Notes: generated by a model from the sequence alone, not told the origin. Positions 42,749-54,832 are shown, counted from the stretch's first letter. The stretch: DNA of 64,000 nt from Pollenia angustigena (GCA_930367215.1 OV884059.1:48268957-48332956), one strand, 5' to 3'. Numbers and translations are program-made.

Positions 42749-42870
42749 GATTTTAATGATATTTAAAACATAGATTGATACATATTTGTGTAGACACATA
42801 AGCTATGTATTTTTAAAAAAAATAGGAGAACGAGGGGAGATAGGGGGCGACTTATGCCTTTCCAAAATCA
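42749..42870 (-). repeat. 125-bp repeat unit, right of fold-back
   Basis: Continuation of the interrupted unit at 36250-36447. It reads CATAGATTGATACATATTTG then GGAGAACGAGGGGAGATAGG. Confidence 0.75.
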
Positions 42871-43066
42871 TTTATTTTCTCTAAAATTTCTTGATTATTT
42901 TTCATACTTTAAATTTATAATTTTTCATATGCTACATACATGCATACATACACATACACTGTATGAAATTTTTAAAGAAAAACTCTTCTTTGCAACTTAT
43001 TAAAAAGAAATGTTTGAATTTTAAAACGTTACAGAAAGGCGTCTAAGCAAGCGCTATATGTATTAA

Positions 43067-43339
43067 TTTCTTATTAACACAACATACAAATCAATACTTT
43101 CATGCATACATAAAAAACAATATCTTCCATCTCGTGTCGTCTAACTATGTGTGTGTGACAGCGAAAGTGCAAACAAATTGTGCGGATGCGTAAAGGGTTT
43201 TTACATGCAAAAATAAAAATATCGTAGAGCCACTTGTTGCTGTCACACGCACATAGCATAGGTAGACGACACGAGATGGAAGATATTGTTTTTTATGTAT
43301 GCATGAAAGTATTGATTTGTATGTTGTGTTAATAAGAAA
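43067..43339. mobile_element. Hairpin MITE with about 100-bp arms
   Basis: TTTCTTATTAACACAACATA at 43067 is mirrored, ending at 43339. The outer 77 or so bases of each arm match perfectly, and the match continues imperfectly to GTGACAGC. The arms leave a loop of only about 65 bp. Non-coding. The target duplication is not evident because the inverted match reaches the very edge. Confidence 0.85.
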
Positions 43340-43498
43340 GAGTGAAACAACCACTCACTACATATTTATTTATAGCGTTTGCTTAAGATACATGTACACG
43401 ACATGTTTTTACATCTGACTTGTCAACTTTTCATGTCACATGTTGCTGTGCATGTGTGTTACAATTGCTGTTTAACAAAGTTTTTTTAATAATTGTTA

Positions 43499-44001
43499 TT
43501 GTGTTTGGCGTATTTAAAATACGCCTACGACTGTTTGGTAATAGATTAAAGAAAACAAATTCACGTATATGATATAATTAATTCAAGGGTTGATTGTCCT
43601 GAATTATTGTCTTTAATACCATTCAATATACCAGCTAGAAACTTGAGGATAATTGACACATTTAAAGTTCCAGTTCATCGTACTAATTATGCTCTTAATA
43701 TCACTATAACGAGAGCATTTCTTTATATTAATAAATTAAATATATGCCTTCAAAAAAAATCTAAATCGCATATTGAATTTTGCACATCAAAAGATAATTT
43801 TAAGTTATTTCTTTTGAGTATTTTATAAAATTTTTTATATATGTATATATTCCAATTATTAACTTTTTTTTTTTTTTACTTTGTAATATATTTTTCTATG
43901 TTAGGTTAGTTGCATAGTCTGTAAGGAACTTTGTTTTCCATAGACTGAAATAAATAAATAAATAAATAGTCGTAGGCGTATTTTAAATACGCCAAACACA
44001 A
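43499..44001. mobile_element. TA-flanked element with perfect 34-bp TIRs
   Basis: Left arm 43499-43532 and right arm 43968-44001 are exact inverted copies. Each arm contains its own palindrome, GGCGTATTTAAAATACGCC. TA flanks both ends. The interior is filled by the 3' end of a non-LTR retrotransposon whose (AAAT)n tail touches the right arm. Confidence 0.8.
43580..43966 (+). pseudogene. Non-LTR ORF2 C-terminus and 3' tail
   Basis: The frame VDCPELLSLIPFNIPARNLR, then VPVHRTNYALNITITRAF, ending at the stop 43828, matches the extreme C-terminus typical of CR1-group and related insect RT ORFs. It is followed by a 3' UTR and an (AAAT)n tail (43949-43966). The element is 5'-truncated to about 430 bp. 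Confidence 0.65.
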
Positions 44002-44039
44002 TAAGGATGAATATTCGATCAAAAACGTACATGTAATTT

Positions 44040-44420
44040 ACCCCTCGTGGTCATAGTTTGAAAAAAATACATAGCTAATGTGTCCAAATAAATAAAAACT
44101 TTTATATTTTTTAAATTTTATTGAAATCTATTAAATAGTTTCGGAGAGGCAGAAATTGCCCCCTATAACCCTTTTAGTCATATTTTTTAAAAAATACATA
44201 GCTCATGTGTCTATGTAATAATGGATATATCTATGTTCTAAATTTCATTAAGTTCTGTTGGATAGTTTTGGAGAGGAATAAATTGCTCCATATCTCCCCT
44301 CGTTATCCTATTTTTTAAATAAATACATAGCTCAAGTGTCTATATAAATATGAACCTATCTATGTTTTCAATTTCATTAAAATCTGTCAGATAGTTCCTT
44401 CCCACCACTCGTGGTCCTAT
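44040..44420 (+). repeat. 125-bp repeat array, three units
   Basis: Same unit as 22745-23120: AAATTTCATTAAGTTCTGTT, GAGAGGCAGAAATTGCCCC and CATAGCTCATGTGTC recur at about 125-bp steps. Confidence 0.75.
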
Positions 44421-45301
44421 TTTTTATAAATATGTATAGCTTATGTTTAGTTTTACATAGGTACTGCTGATGTTACGGACAAATTTATTTTAAATATCAT
44501 AAATAATATGTACATAGTCGCATACCTGCCTAGTGACAAAGCACATTTTTGGTAAATTTTTTTTTTTCATTTTTACACAGAAGTGCCAAAAATACTAAAG
44601 GTACTTTTTTAAACATGGATATTTTATTTGTATGGCAGATAGCCAAAACACATTCATGGGTATTGAATAACATCTGCATAATATTCATGTATTTTTGTTT
44701 ACTGAATGTGGTTACGTGAAGATATTGCCGTGCATAAGTATAAGTAATTACCATACTTGTTGCGTTATAAATATGTGTATACACAATAACGAAAAGCGTG
44801 GGTAAATACCTCTGTATATTATTCTTATGGGTACTTGTTGTCATTCTCTGATATAGATATTGCGGTAAACTTTCTTCCAACTTAGCTTCATATTGCCAGA
44901 AAAAATGTTATGCAATTTTGTTATATACGGTCCATAATAAATCTTGGATTAATTTTAAGCAGTCTTCTGAAATTCACTGCTGTATTGAAATTTATGTTTT
45001 TTAATACCAGAAATCATGTCTCCAATATATATTCCCCTCCTGAAAATCATTTAAGTTCGTCTTAAACTATTACGAATCATCATATTTTACTCAAATTGCT
45101 AAACAAAAGTCATACAACTTTCTGATTGTCGGTCAATAATTTAATATACCGTAACCAATTTAAATGCAGATGTCTGGTTTTATACAGATAAATTAATAAT
45201 AAATAGACATCATATAGATATAACTTCTTAAACATTTGAACTGTAGGTGGAGGGGATCAAAGATTCGGCACAGCCGAATATAGCACTCTTACTTGTTTTT
45301 G
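44421..45301. other. AT-rich sequence ending in a fly repeat terminus
   Basis: No gene seen. 45237-45301, read on the minus strand, is AAAAACAAGTAAGAGTGCTA then TTCGGCTGTGCCGAATCTTT, the terminus of a widespread fly repeat type also seen at 22683. A 116-codon minus frame at 44530-44880 is not recognisable. Confidence 0.4.
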
Positions 45302-45926
45302 CTAAAATGATAGCGCAATAAGAAAAACCTTAAGGCTTTTTTAAAGGTAATTTTTTCGGAATTTCGGTTTGTTAAGATTATTCAATAACCTGAACCGTTT
45401 TTGAGTTACGCGAATATATGTTGTGCAACCTCCTCTATTTTCGAAATAACGGTATATCTCGAAAACAAAAGCTAACCTAAAATAAACGGCTACCACCACT
45501 GAATATAGCGTACCAGTATTAGGTTAAAACACCAGGAGCCCGGCTGGTCTGTTTTTTAAATAAATAATAAAAATGCTTTTCAACAAAATTATGGATACGT
45601 GATTCATAGAAAATGCGTTTCTTTAGTAAATTAAATATTTGATTTTTTTTAGTGGCTTATTCAATATTTTTAAGTTTATTTTGTTTAATAAGAGATATAG
45701 GACAACTTATTAAGAGCTATTCTACAAAATAATATTTTATATTTTATAAACTATGAAACATAAAAGTCAGTTTTCATGTAGAAATATAATTTTTCTCAAA
45801 CTATGGTGGGCGTGAGGGACGGCTTAGCCTTCGCCGATCGTCCTATGCGTTTTTTTTTTATCAATACCCACCAAGTTAGCTGGTGAGACCTTAAGAAATC
45901 CGACTTTGGATTTTAACGGGCACCCT
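45302..45926 (-). mobile_element. Long-TIR family fragment
   Basis: Aligns with 4080-4570 and the terminal arm: GTTGTGCAACCTCCTC, CGTGAGGGACGGCTTAGCCT and the end GGCACCCT at 45926. It is diverged and 5'-truncated, giving a third representative of the family. Confidence 0.65.
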
Positions 45927-46135
45927 AATATATATATTTATATATACTAGTATGGGCCAGCAGTCGACACAATCGACTGCAACCTAGAAATACAGACTTT
46001 GCTTAGTGTATACCATCCAACCAAACGGACTTGATTGATTGGTACACTAACGGGGGTCCAGAACTAATATTTTTATCTGCTACATACTTTATTATAATCG
46101 CATAATTAAATCAGAATGATTGAAATAATTTTTAA

Positions 46136-46302
46136 TTTTCTTTTTGGAAAATTTGTTTTTCTACCCACACCACCAAAGGTAGAATGTGTATTATTCGTTT
46201 GTGCTGAACAAAATTGGTGTTTATTATAAATTGTATGAATTGGTCCAAAATTGCACATACCCCTCATACAAAAATCTTTCTGGAATATAAGTTTGTGCCA
46301 AT
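46136..46302 (+). repeat. Dispersed repeat pair (with 47427-47605)
   Basis: Both segments contain TTTCTTTTTGG, TACCCACAC-ACCAA, TTTTGCTGAA and CCTCATACAAAAATCT-like phrases in the same order and orientation. The family is unassigned. Confidence 0.5.
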
Positions 46303-46306
46303 TAAG

Positions 46307-46937
46307 GCGCCCGTACACGATATGTATTTGTCATCTGACATGTCAAATTTTCAAGTCACATGTAATTGTTCATGTCTGTCAAAATTGCTGTTTTACATAA
46401 GGTTTATAATATTCGGTCACAAACGTACATGTAATTTGCTTCTGACATTGTCTCTGTTTTTTTCGCATTGTTATTGCAGAAACCAAAGTAGTTCTCGGTT
46501 TCAAAATAGCTTACTGCCGCCACGAAAATATTTATTTGCGCCGTAAAATAATTTAGCCAACTTAACATTTTTTTCTTTTATTTTAAAGATACCAATTTAG
46601 AATTATATAATGAAACGGTTTTTATGTATATATTTACATAAATTCTATTCAATGGTGAGATGAGCATACATATCTTGGTATTGTAAAATATCAACTTCAG
46701 CCGGCTAATGATTCCGTCAATAGTTGACGCCGCTGCCAGTTTCTTCCCGGCATAGATTTCTGATGTTAGATGGCTTGTCAGAAGAAAATAGAGCACGCTC
46801 TAATTGAAATTTTGTCAGATGACTTTGCGTCTGACTTTTACAGTGCAAAGTTAAAAAGGTAACAAACGACATGTATGTGTTTTGCAGTGGGAAATTTGAC
46901 ATGTTAGATGACACAAACATGTCGTCTAAACGCTCCT
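46307..46937. mobile_element. TTAA-flanked TIR element
   Basis: Left end GGCGCCCGTACACGATATGT then CATCTGACATGTCAAATTTT; right end (inverted) AGGAGCGTTTAGACGACATG then CATCTAACATGTCAAATTT. TTAA lies on both sides, with one extra T at the right. It is 631 bp with no transposase. TTAA suggests a piggyBac-type MITE, but the divergent TIRs keep this tentative. Confidence 0.5.
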
Positions 46938-49900
46938 TTAACAATCATATTATATTGGTATTTGCATTAAATTTTACCAAAAAATATTTTATGGTAGCCT
47001 TAATATTTTTATCAAATCTTATTGGAATTGATATATATTTGACCAAAGCTCCTTAGAAATGTTGGTATTAATAAAAAATTTGGCAACGATAACTTTTGTA
47101 GCAGCTAACATGTGAACTTCGTGTTGGTACATCCATTTTAACCATTGGTCTCATATGAACACCATCCCTAAAATTACTTCAAGACGAAAAATCTCATATA
47201 GATGTAGATACCTAGATAGGTTAGGTTCCATGGGAAGCTATAAACAGACAGCTCACTTGGGTCCTTAATCGGTCCCTTTGTGATACCCCAGATAGCTAGA
47301 TAATATTTGGCATAGAAAACTTTTACATGAATCCTAAATTTATTACAGCAATTCGTGATTTCCATGATCAATAGTTTTACTTATTACACACATCAGTACA
47401 ATCGAATTATTTTAAATATGTATTTAGTTTTCTTTTTGGCAGAGTTGTTGTTTTTGTACCCACACTACCAATGTTGGACACGGTGTTATGCGTTTTTGCT
47501 GAATAAAAAAAAAAAAAATTGTGCCTATTGCAAATAGTGAGAATCGGATCATAATTCCACATAGCCCTCATACAAAATTCTCTCCGGCATAAAGTTTTCT
47601 ACCGTCTAATAATGTTGTTATTTAGATTGAATTTGACCAACATTTATTGTATTGCAGCTCTTTTCATCTTACAAGATTTTCTTGAAATCTGTCCACTCCC
47701 AAAAACTGCTTTTAATGAAGTAAAAATTTCGAAAATAAAGTCGGATTGAGTTTAAGCCACACCTTAAAGAAACGTCTAAGATGTCAGTATTATCATTCGA
47801 TTTGTTGAAGACCGATTTTTTTTTTCAAATCCTAACAACCCCATTCGTCTAGTTACCACCGCAAGGCATTTTTTAAGAATTTTAGATTTTTGTAAATCAG
47901 CATAAAACTTTGTCATTTTTAATTTAAAATTATATTATTTCATGCAATTATAAATTTAGTCAATAAATACTTTACTTAAATCAAGTCTTAACTAATTAAC
48001 AGCAAGCACTAATTAATTTAAAGTAACACCAAAACTTATTATAAAAAAAAATCGCAAAGCGCCACCGAATTGGTTTAAAACAATTTAATACACCCATTTT
48101 TACATTGTTACCATTCTGATAATGTAACATTGAAATTATTCATATGCACAACATTTTAGAAATCAACGGTTACATTTAAAATTATTCCTATGCAAAAATC
48201 AACGGCAACATTTAAAAACAACAACTCTTCCAAAAATAAAACAAAACAGTTAAAATTGTCTGTCTATTTTTTTCTTAATTTCTACTGTTTTCCAATTTAA
48301 TGCATAGGAGAGATCTCTAATGTTGTTGTTCTATTTACTATGTTTACACAAAAAAAGCATATATGTAAGTTAAAGGATCTCCACTTAGAAAGAATAAAAA
48401 AACACTAAGGCGCAACCAATAGCGTCTGGTAGATATTAAACTCACTTTTTTATATATTAAAATATTTAATTAGACAATAACTTTTTATTTACTTTTCACT
48501 TTGACATGCTATAGCTTTTAATTAATTAATAAACCGGATCGATTCAGCTCGCAACCAAGACTAACTATTTTCTCTGCTGCCTGTTGCCTACCAAAATCCG
48601 CTTCACACATCAATCACGTTGAGCCATCATGTTCAGGTGCCGAAATGCTGTTCCAACACAATTGTCTTTACCGTGTGAATTGGCTGATCGAGCAAAAATA
48701 CATTGTGGTAATTTGACTCCTGAGTAGACCGGACGCGCGTGTGGAAGTTGGTAAACAAAATTAATAGCTGATTAGGCTAAATTAATTTTGTTGGCACTGT
48801 TGGCCGCATCGTTAACTTGTAACTGTGTTTCTGTTGTGTTTGTTTACATTTTTTTTTGCTCACACGTATGTGAGTATTTTCTATGTATTAGTTACACTTT
48901 CTAACGCCTATAACTCCTTAAATACTTAACCGATTTTAATCAAATTATACTTTGTCCTCTTCTACTAAAAAATATCTTTCGATTGATGTATCATTTGTTA
49001 AAATCCAATGGATATTATAGTCGTAAAAGGGAGCAAAAGAAATCAACTTGCCTATTAATATACATGATGATATATGTATATGTATAAGATTCTCTTCTTT
49101 CTCAACCATAGTGAAGAGTATATAAGCTTCGGCGTAAAAAACCGCAATGCGGATCGGCATAAAATTAAAATCTATTTTATTTTCATTGCGGACTTTCTTT
49201 CTCTCTCAACAAAGCGATTTTAATTCGCCTTGTCTCTCATACTCGTTCTCTTTCTGATGTTGCCATAGTTTTTGAATAATTGGCTATGTTCACAACATTA
49301 TTGTAAACAAACAACATGATAAAAATGTGTGCATAAAGAAATGAATAAAAATTTAAAAAAAAAATTACAACTATTTCCGTCGCCGTCTTCCGTTGTATTG
49401 TGTTTATTTCTCTCTCCCGCAACGAGAAGTCGCACCGCACCGCAAACATTGTGTTTAGACTCTTACTTGTTTTTAATTCGTGTTGTGTTTTTTTAAACAC
49501 ATTTGTCATTATGAATCTAACCCTTAATCCGCCAATGACTTTTTGGGCCGCATTGAAAGTTACGTCTGTTTTAATAAATATTTACAGACAGTTAATAAAA
49601 CAGACCAAAACATAATCGGGTAATGGGTTAATACATTATTTTATGTTTGCTAGAAAACAACATATCCGAAATAAAAAAAACAAAAATAAAATATTGATCA
49701 ACCTATTAGCCAGATTCACAATGGAAGCAACATTTTTATTATTTAAAAAAATTAAATATCAGAAACTACGCCACAATCAATATATAATACACATTGTTTA
49801 AATTGGCACTCAAAAGTTGCAAAACATATCTAAAACGTCATTTACAATTTCACACAAATTTTTACTGTAGTTAAAGTTTACTGAATTGTTTAAGAAATTT

Positions 49901-51590
49901 AGTTTGAAACAATTTGGAAATAAATGAGGCAGATGAAAAACGAATTAAATTATAATTTTAATTTTTGTTTGCTTTTACTCCCAAAGTATATTAAAAAATA
50001 TTTATGTGCCAAAAAGAATAAAATTTAAACACATTTAATGATTTAAGCGCTTTCTATTTGTGGTTGTCGTAAACGACTGTGTACCTCAGTTTGTTTACCG
50101 TTTAAGATACTTGCCAAAATAAATTATCTGATAAGGCAAAGCATGTCTTAAAACATGTTTGTATAGTATACACAATAAAAATCATGTATACCCAGAATTT
50201 GAATCCTCTTTCAAATAGTCATTGTGCGCTCCTGGGGTCAAATGTATTCCGTATTCAAATGTACATGTGCTGTGTACTAGAAACATTCTTAATACTACCT
50301 GCAACGTATTTACATTTTTAAATGTTTCTGTTGTTACATACAATTTATATATCCAAAGTATGTACATAAGTGTGCTTAGAAACGTACAGGTTCATCCAAG
50401 AAAGTGAGTTTTTCAGTTATTCAACGAACCCAACCAAACAACCTACGTATAAACTCTTTTTTTAGAAGGGCTTTGAAAGCATCGCAAACAGCACCTAACC
50501 TAACGTCTGGATAAACACTATTTGGATAAGTTAATTCTATAAAATCCCATAGGAGATAATTTAATCCCACCTAACAAAGTTATTCAAGTGAAAAAATGTC
50601 ACAAAGGAATGAACACACACACGCAGCCATGACAGAAAACAGCAAACAGAAAAAATAAAATTGAAACAAAAAAATATCAATGTGAACTTTTACTTAAAAA
50701 AAAAGAGAATAAAAAAAATTTTAGCAGAGAGAAGAAAAAAAGAAATAGGAACCAGCACATCTGGTCCACTGGAATTGATAAAATAAAAAAAATTTTTGCT
50801 TACCATTTGGTGTTTACCAAAGATAAATTGTATTACAACTCAATCTATGATGCCAGTATGTTTTTGTGTCTCTGTTTAAGGGCTGGAGCAGAGCATCGTC
50901 TTTTTTTAAAGAACTTGAGTAGATATAAAAACAAATCAGAGCGATAAGAAAGTACTTGTGTGTATGTTTTAAAAACTTCACAAAGAGACAGACGGACATT
51001 ATTGCCAAGACTCTTAAATCATTCGAAAGTATTTCAAATGACATTTCATCATTTGACTGGATCTCCATTAAATGACATGAATATTTTGTCTACTCATTTG
51101 TTTTAAAGGTTAAACAGAATTGCCAATGGATATATTTTTTGTTAATTTTATTTTGTTTTTTGCCATTTATATGACTAGCGGAACCAAATAGTTTTAGATA
51201 TTGAATGAGATATTTATTATGTACAAATAAAAGGGATAGCTCTACCTCAAGCACGGCTGAATGGCTGTGTTATTTTTCTTTCCAGAAGGGGATGGGGGTA
51301 GGTTATAAGGAAATTTGAATATAACAAGTGGTATGACCGTGGATTGCGTTCAATATTATTAAAAATACTGAACTTCACAGTATACAATTTCCATGTGTTT
51401 TTAATTTAAATGTTAAAATCATGCATGATTTCTCACGATGACTTTCCCATAAAACAACTGAATACATAAACATTTAAAAATATTTATTTATATAATTTAA
51501 TAAAAATTAAATTTCATGAACTTAAGCCTAATTAAAAATAAAAATATTAAAAATTTGGATTAAAAACCATAAATAGTTCAACAAAATAAC
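46938..51590. other. Unassigned AT-rich region without recognised genes
   Basis: Only short frames. 47427-47605 is a dispersed repeat. 47200-47350 has the phrase GGTCCCTTTGTGATACCCCA, familiar from fly repeats. 48540-48840 is less AT-rich and shows no element signature, so it could be unique host DNA or an untranslated exon. Near 49513-49640 CTAACCCTTAATCCGCC and GGGTAATGGGTTAA might be ends of a TTAA-type element. Nothing here supports a coding call. Confidence 0.45.
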
Positions 51591-51596
51591 CACAAT

Positions 51597-51780
51597 ACTA
51601 ATTTTTATTTATTTATTTAGATATTTACTATAATTAAAATTACAATAAATCTTAAAGCTAAAGCACTAGCAACTGAGGCTATCGGCTTGACTATTTAAAA
51701 ATATTTTTATATAATTGTCTTATATTGTTTTCTAACAAAAATGTTCTATTTATGCTACCACTCACGGGGGCTTATGTTTA
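51597..51780 (-). mobile_element. 3' end of a non-LTR element with (TAAA)n tail
   Basis: On the minus strand, about 170 bp of 3'-UTR-like sequence ends in AAATAAATAAATAAAAATTA, like the tails of the elements at 14577 and 43966. No coding is left. Confidence 0.4.
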
Positions 51781-51799
51781 ATTCTTTTTTTTTTTTTTT

Positions 51800-52631
51800 C
51801 TATAATTTTTTTTTACTGATTCAAACAATATTTTTGTTTGATTTTTATTTAACCAACAAAAATGTGGACAACTCTTCAAAAATATAATAAGGCGTTATTG
51901 GTGTCAAGTTTTCATAATTTTGTATGAAATATTTAACGTTCTTTAATGTTGTCGTCTTTTTGCATTTTTTTATTTGATCGTAAGCAACACTTCTTTATGT
52001 GAAATATAAGAACAACGACAAAAAACACAAACAGACTATTTTTGGACGCTTGAAAAAAGTGCAACTATAAGAAAAACAATAGCAGAAACAACATTACAAG
52101 AAACAAAATCCCGTATTCAATTTTTTAAAACTGTTTGGTTAAATTCATCAAATACAAAAATAGAATGATGACGAAAAACATATCGAGTCGGTCTGCTGCC
52201 GTTTTTGGTTACATTTCTTCTTTAGCAAAGGAAAGGATACAGCAACAGAGATTGATAAAGAAAAAACATTGTGTGTGTGTATAAATAAGACTTCGTTCAA
52301 AAATTATTCCAACAAAAAAAAATGTGTCTCAAAGCCAGCCGGCGGCTCTGCTCTGCCGTCATCTTCTCATACAGTGCTTACTTGTGTGCGCGTCATTGCT
52401 TGTGCAAAAATTTTTTTTTTTTATTTTGAAATTTAGTATATGAATTTCAGTAAACTTTTTGTTTGATGGAGTTAAAATATGTTTGAAAAAATCAGTGTTT
52501 TTTTTTTTCAATAAACAAAATGAAAATAAATTGTTTGAATATGCGAATTTGTTTATAGAACCGATTTCAGACAAAAAATTGTTTGATTCTACAAATTTTT
52601 TGTTTGAATTGGAAAAATAATTTTTTTTGTG
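51800..52631 (+). mobile_element. T1 family TIR element, copy E
   Basis: Matches T1 from the CTGATTCAAACAATATTTTTG region to the 3' end (TTGTG instead of CTGTG at 52631). About 50 bp of the left end are missing or replaced by a T-rich run. It has small internal deletions relative to copy D. Confidence 0.75.
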
Positions 52632-53558
52632 TATAGTTAATGTAGAAACCGCAAAACCTGTAACTCGGTACAGTTATACGACGCCGAAACACTAACCAAT
52701 GCGGGATGACAACGCAAAACGCAACAAAAGCAGACAAACAAAAACGACCTGTTTGTCCTTAAGAAAAAATGACAAAAAGCGCGAGCTGTTTTACAAGTGA
52801 TGTTTCATTCTTAAAATATTTATAAATCTGTTGCACAAATAAATGGTTAATATATATGTTCCATATCGAAGCTTTAATTCAAGGTGAGTTAATACTAGGG
52901 CTGCTAATTGGGACCTGTTTTTGCAATTTCCGGGATTCCGGGTTTTTTTAATGCTTTATTTTAGATATAAATTCAAAAATTTTGAAAGAAGCTTACAAAC
53001 AAAAGTTTTATAATTAATTTATTACTTTAAAATTAAATATAATGCCAAATTGATTACTTAAATTTGTAAATATTGAAAATTTTAATTTTTTTCTTATTTA
53101 ATGATTAATTTAATTAAAAATATTATAAAGAAAAACAACGTACTATTGCAAATAATGTGTTAATTGATTCAAATAAAAAAAATTGACGATAAAATCTATA
53201 TATTATTCAATTACCTCAGTTGATTCAAACTAAATAAAAAAATAATTAATATTGTAATTGAATGGACTAGTAATTGATATACATACATATTTGTAAGAAA
53301 TTGGAGAAATTATGTAGTGTATAAAATACACTACTTGAATTCGTGAAATCGCTCCATAACTTACCGTAGGTCCTATGCCCACTCTCGGAAAACACTTTAA
53401 TAATCCTAACCCTAAAGCTTAAATTTTGGGACATCCGTGGAATGTTTTGTGCATTTCAAAAGGCATTTTTAAAAAATAAAATTTGGAGACGCTAATAAAA
53501 AGCTTAACTTTTTTTTCGTTTTCAATGACAGTATTGACAGAGTTAATCAAATAAATAT
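52632..53558. other. AT-rich sequence, no gene recognised
   Basis: 52890-52950 has TAGGGCTGCTAATTGGGACC and GGGATTCCGGG, reminiscent of a hAT end but without a partner. 53350-53450 is a fragment of the repeat at 24550-24883. ATAT (53555-53558) is the left copy of the solo LTR duplication. Confidence 0.4.
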
Positions 53559-54110
53559 TGTTACGTTACTACCTTTTCAATAACGCCTTTCCTTTATAAT
53601 AAACCTCTTGAGTTCTTTTCTTATTACAAAATTTATTATGAACTTAGTAACTTTAACAAACGTACTTTACAATTGTGACCTCTATTTGTGATCTACAGAC
53701 TTTAATTTTAAACTCAAACTGACTTTTTATTGCCATCTAGATGTTGTATTTATACCTTAGCCCTCACGTCTAGATGGCCTTACCCCTTTCGTTCAATCTA
53801 AACTTTTTCAGCTAATACATTATGCAAAAACACTGTGGCTGAATTTAAATTGAGCTATTGTACATCAATAAACAAATGTATAATTAAAGGCTTATCGAAA
53901 ATTCCCACTTCAATTTTTGACGTACATTTATGCCTACCCATTTTAACATTACATTTGTACTAGAAAATTCTGTACAGTGATTTTTAAACTAGAAGTTTGC
54001 TTAACTAATACAATAACAGTTTATACTAATTTAATAGCTAATAAATAATTAATAAATACAAGATAACTAATAAATTAAACTACTTCTGACCAAAAGTTAC
54101 TTTCGTAACA
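53559..54110 (-). repeat. Solo LTR of the Ty3/gypsy-type element
   Basis: 552 bp. On the minus strand it begins TGTTACGAAAGTAACTTT and ends GTAGTAACGTAACA, matching both ends of the LTR at 59583-60454. Flanked by ATAT on both sides (53555-53558, 54111-54114). No PBS or internal sequence follows, so it is a recombination product. GTATAAATACA and GTTTATTATAAAGG mark the promoter and 3' regions as in the other LTR. Confidence 0.92.
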
Positions 54111-54599
54111 ATATTAAAGATCAATATTGTGTTCCCTATCCTTTTAAGGGGAAATGCCATACTGAATTTCTTTTTTTAAAAAAGGTAAAACAAAAAGTTT
54201 CGTTAACAATTTCGGGAAAGTTGGAAAAATAGTCGTTCATGTTATTTCATTCGACAATAAAGAAAATAAAATTTATAAATTATGAGAGCATCAAAAGAGT
54301 AAGTATTTTTGTTTATAATCTTTATAAAAACTGTTTTATGCATTTAATTACCTTTCCAACGATATGCCATTAATTTCGATTGGACGTTTTGGTTGGGCTC
54401 CACAAGGGTTTGAGTGGGACCATACACCGAAAAACACAAAAGTACCATTATCTAAAAAAACGGTACTTAGAAAAAATTACAGCGTTTTTCGTGTTCAGGA
54501 GGTCCTAATTAACTTATCTAGGCATGTGGCGTTCTTGGTATTTTTTGTCTGTAAACCAGTGTTATGGACCAATCATCACGTAATTTATTAGTGTGAATT

Positions 54600-54830
54600 C
54601 TAGTTATATAAAACTGTGAAGTATTAAATTTTATTCTGATAGCATTATCTTGTACCGTTTAAGGCATAGTAAATTGTTTTCAGGGAGTAGGGTGTATATG
54701 GGGCCTAAGGTAAATTTTGGACCGATCTTCGCGAAATATGACAGCGTCATTTCTAGTCCTTTCAAACTGTGACGTGCCAATTTCTATTATGATAGCCTTT
54801 TTTGTTACGGTTTAAGGCGTACCAGGCACG
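54600..54830 (-). repeat. Fly interspersed repeat
   Basis: Inverted relative of 24550-24883, with GGCATAGTAAATTGTTTTCA, GTAGGGTGTATATGGGGCC and GGACCGATCTTC. Confidence 0.6.
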
Positions 54831-54832
54831 GA

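Larger units (their letters stand above)
43384..44045. mobile_element. TTAA-flanked family, partial copy, interrupted
   Basis: Sequence 43384-43490 (TTAAGATACATGTACACGAC; CATGTCACATGTTGC; AATTGCTGTTTAACA) and 44008-44045 (ATATTCGATCAAAAACGTAC) together match 46303-46440. A TA-flanked element (43499-44001) sits between. Confidence 0.55.

Noticed and set aside
44530..44880. 116-codon minus-strand frame
   Set aside because: No domain, low-complexity composition, in a region of degraded repeats.
49513..49640. piggyBac-type element between CTAACCCTTAATCC and GGGTAATGGGTTAA
   Set aside because: The left side lacks a proper TTAA and the interior is only about 100 bp, so this is too weak to call.
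51240..51310. Possible RT-like phrase near GGGATGGGGGTAGG
   Set aside because: No frame supports it in either strand.
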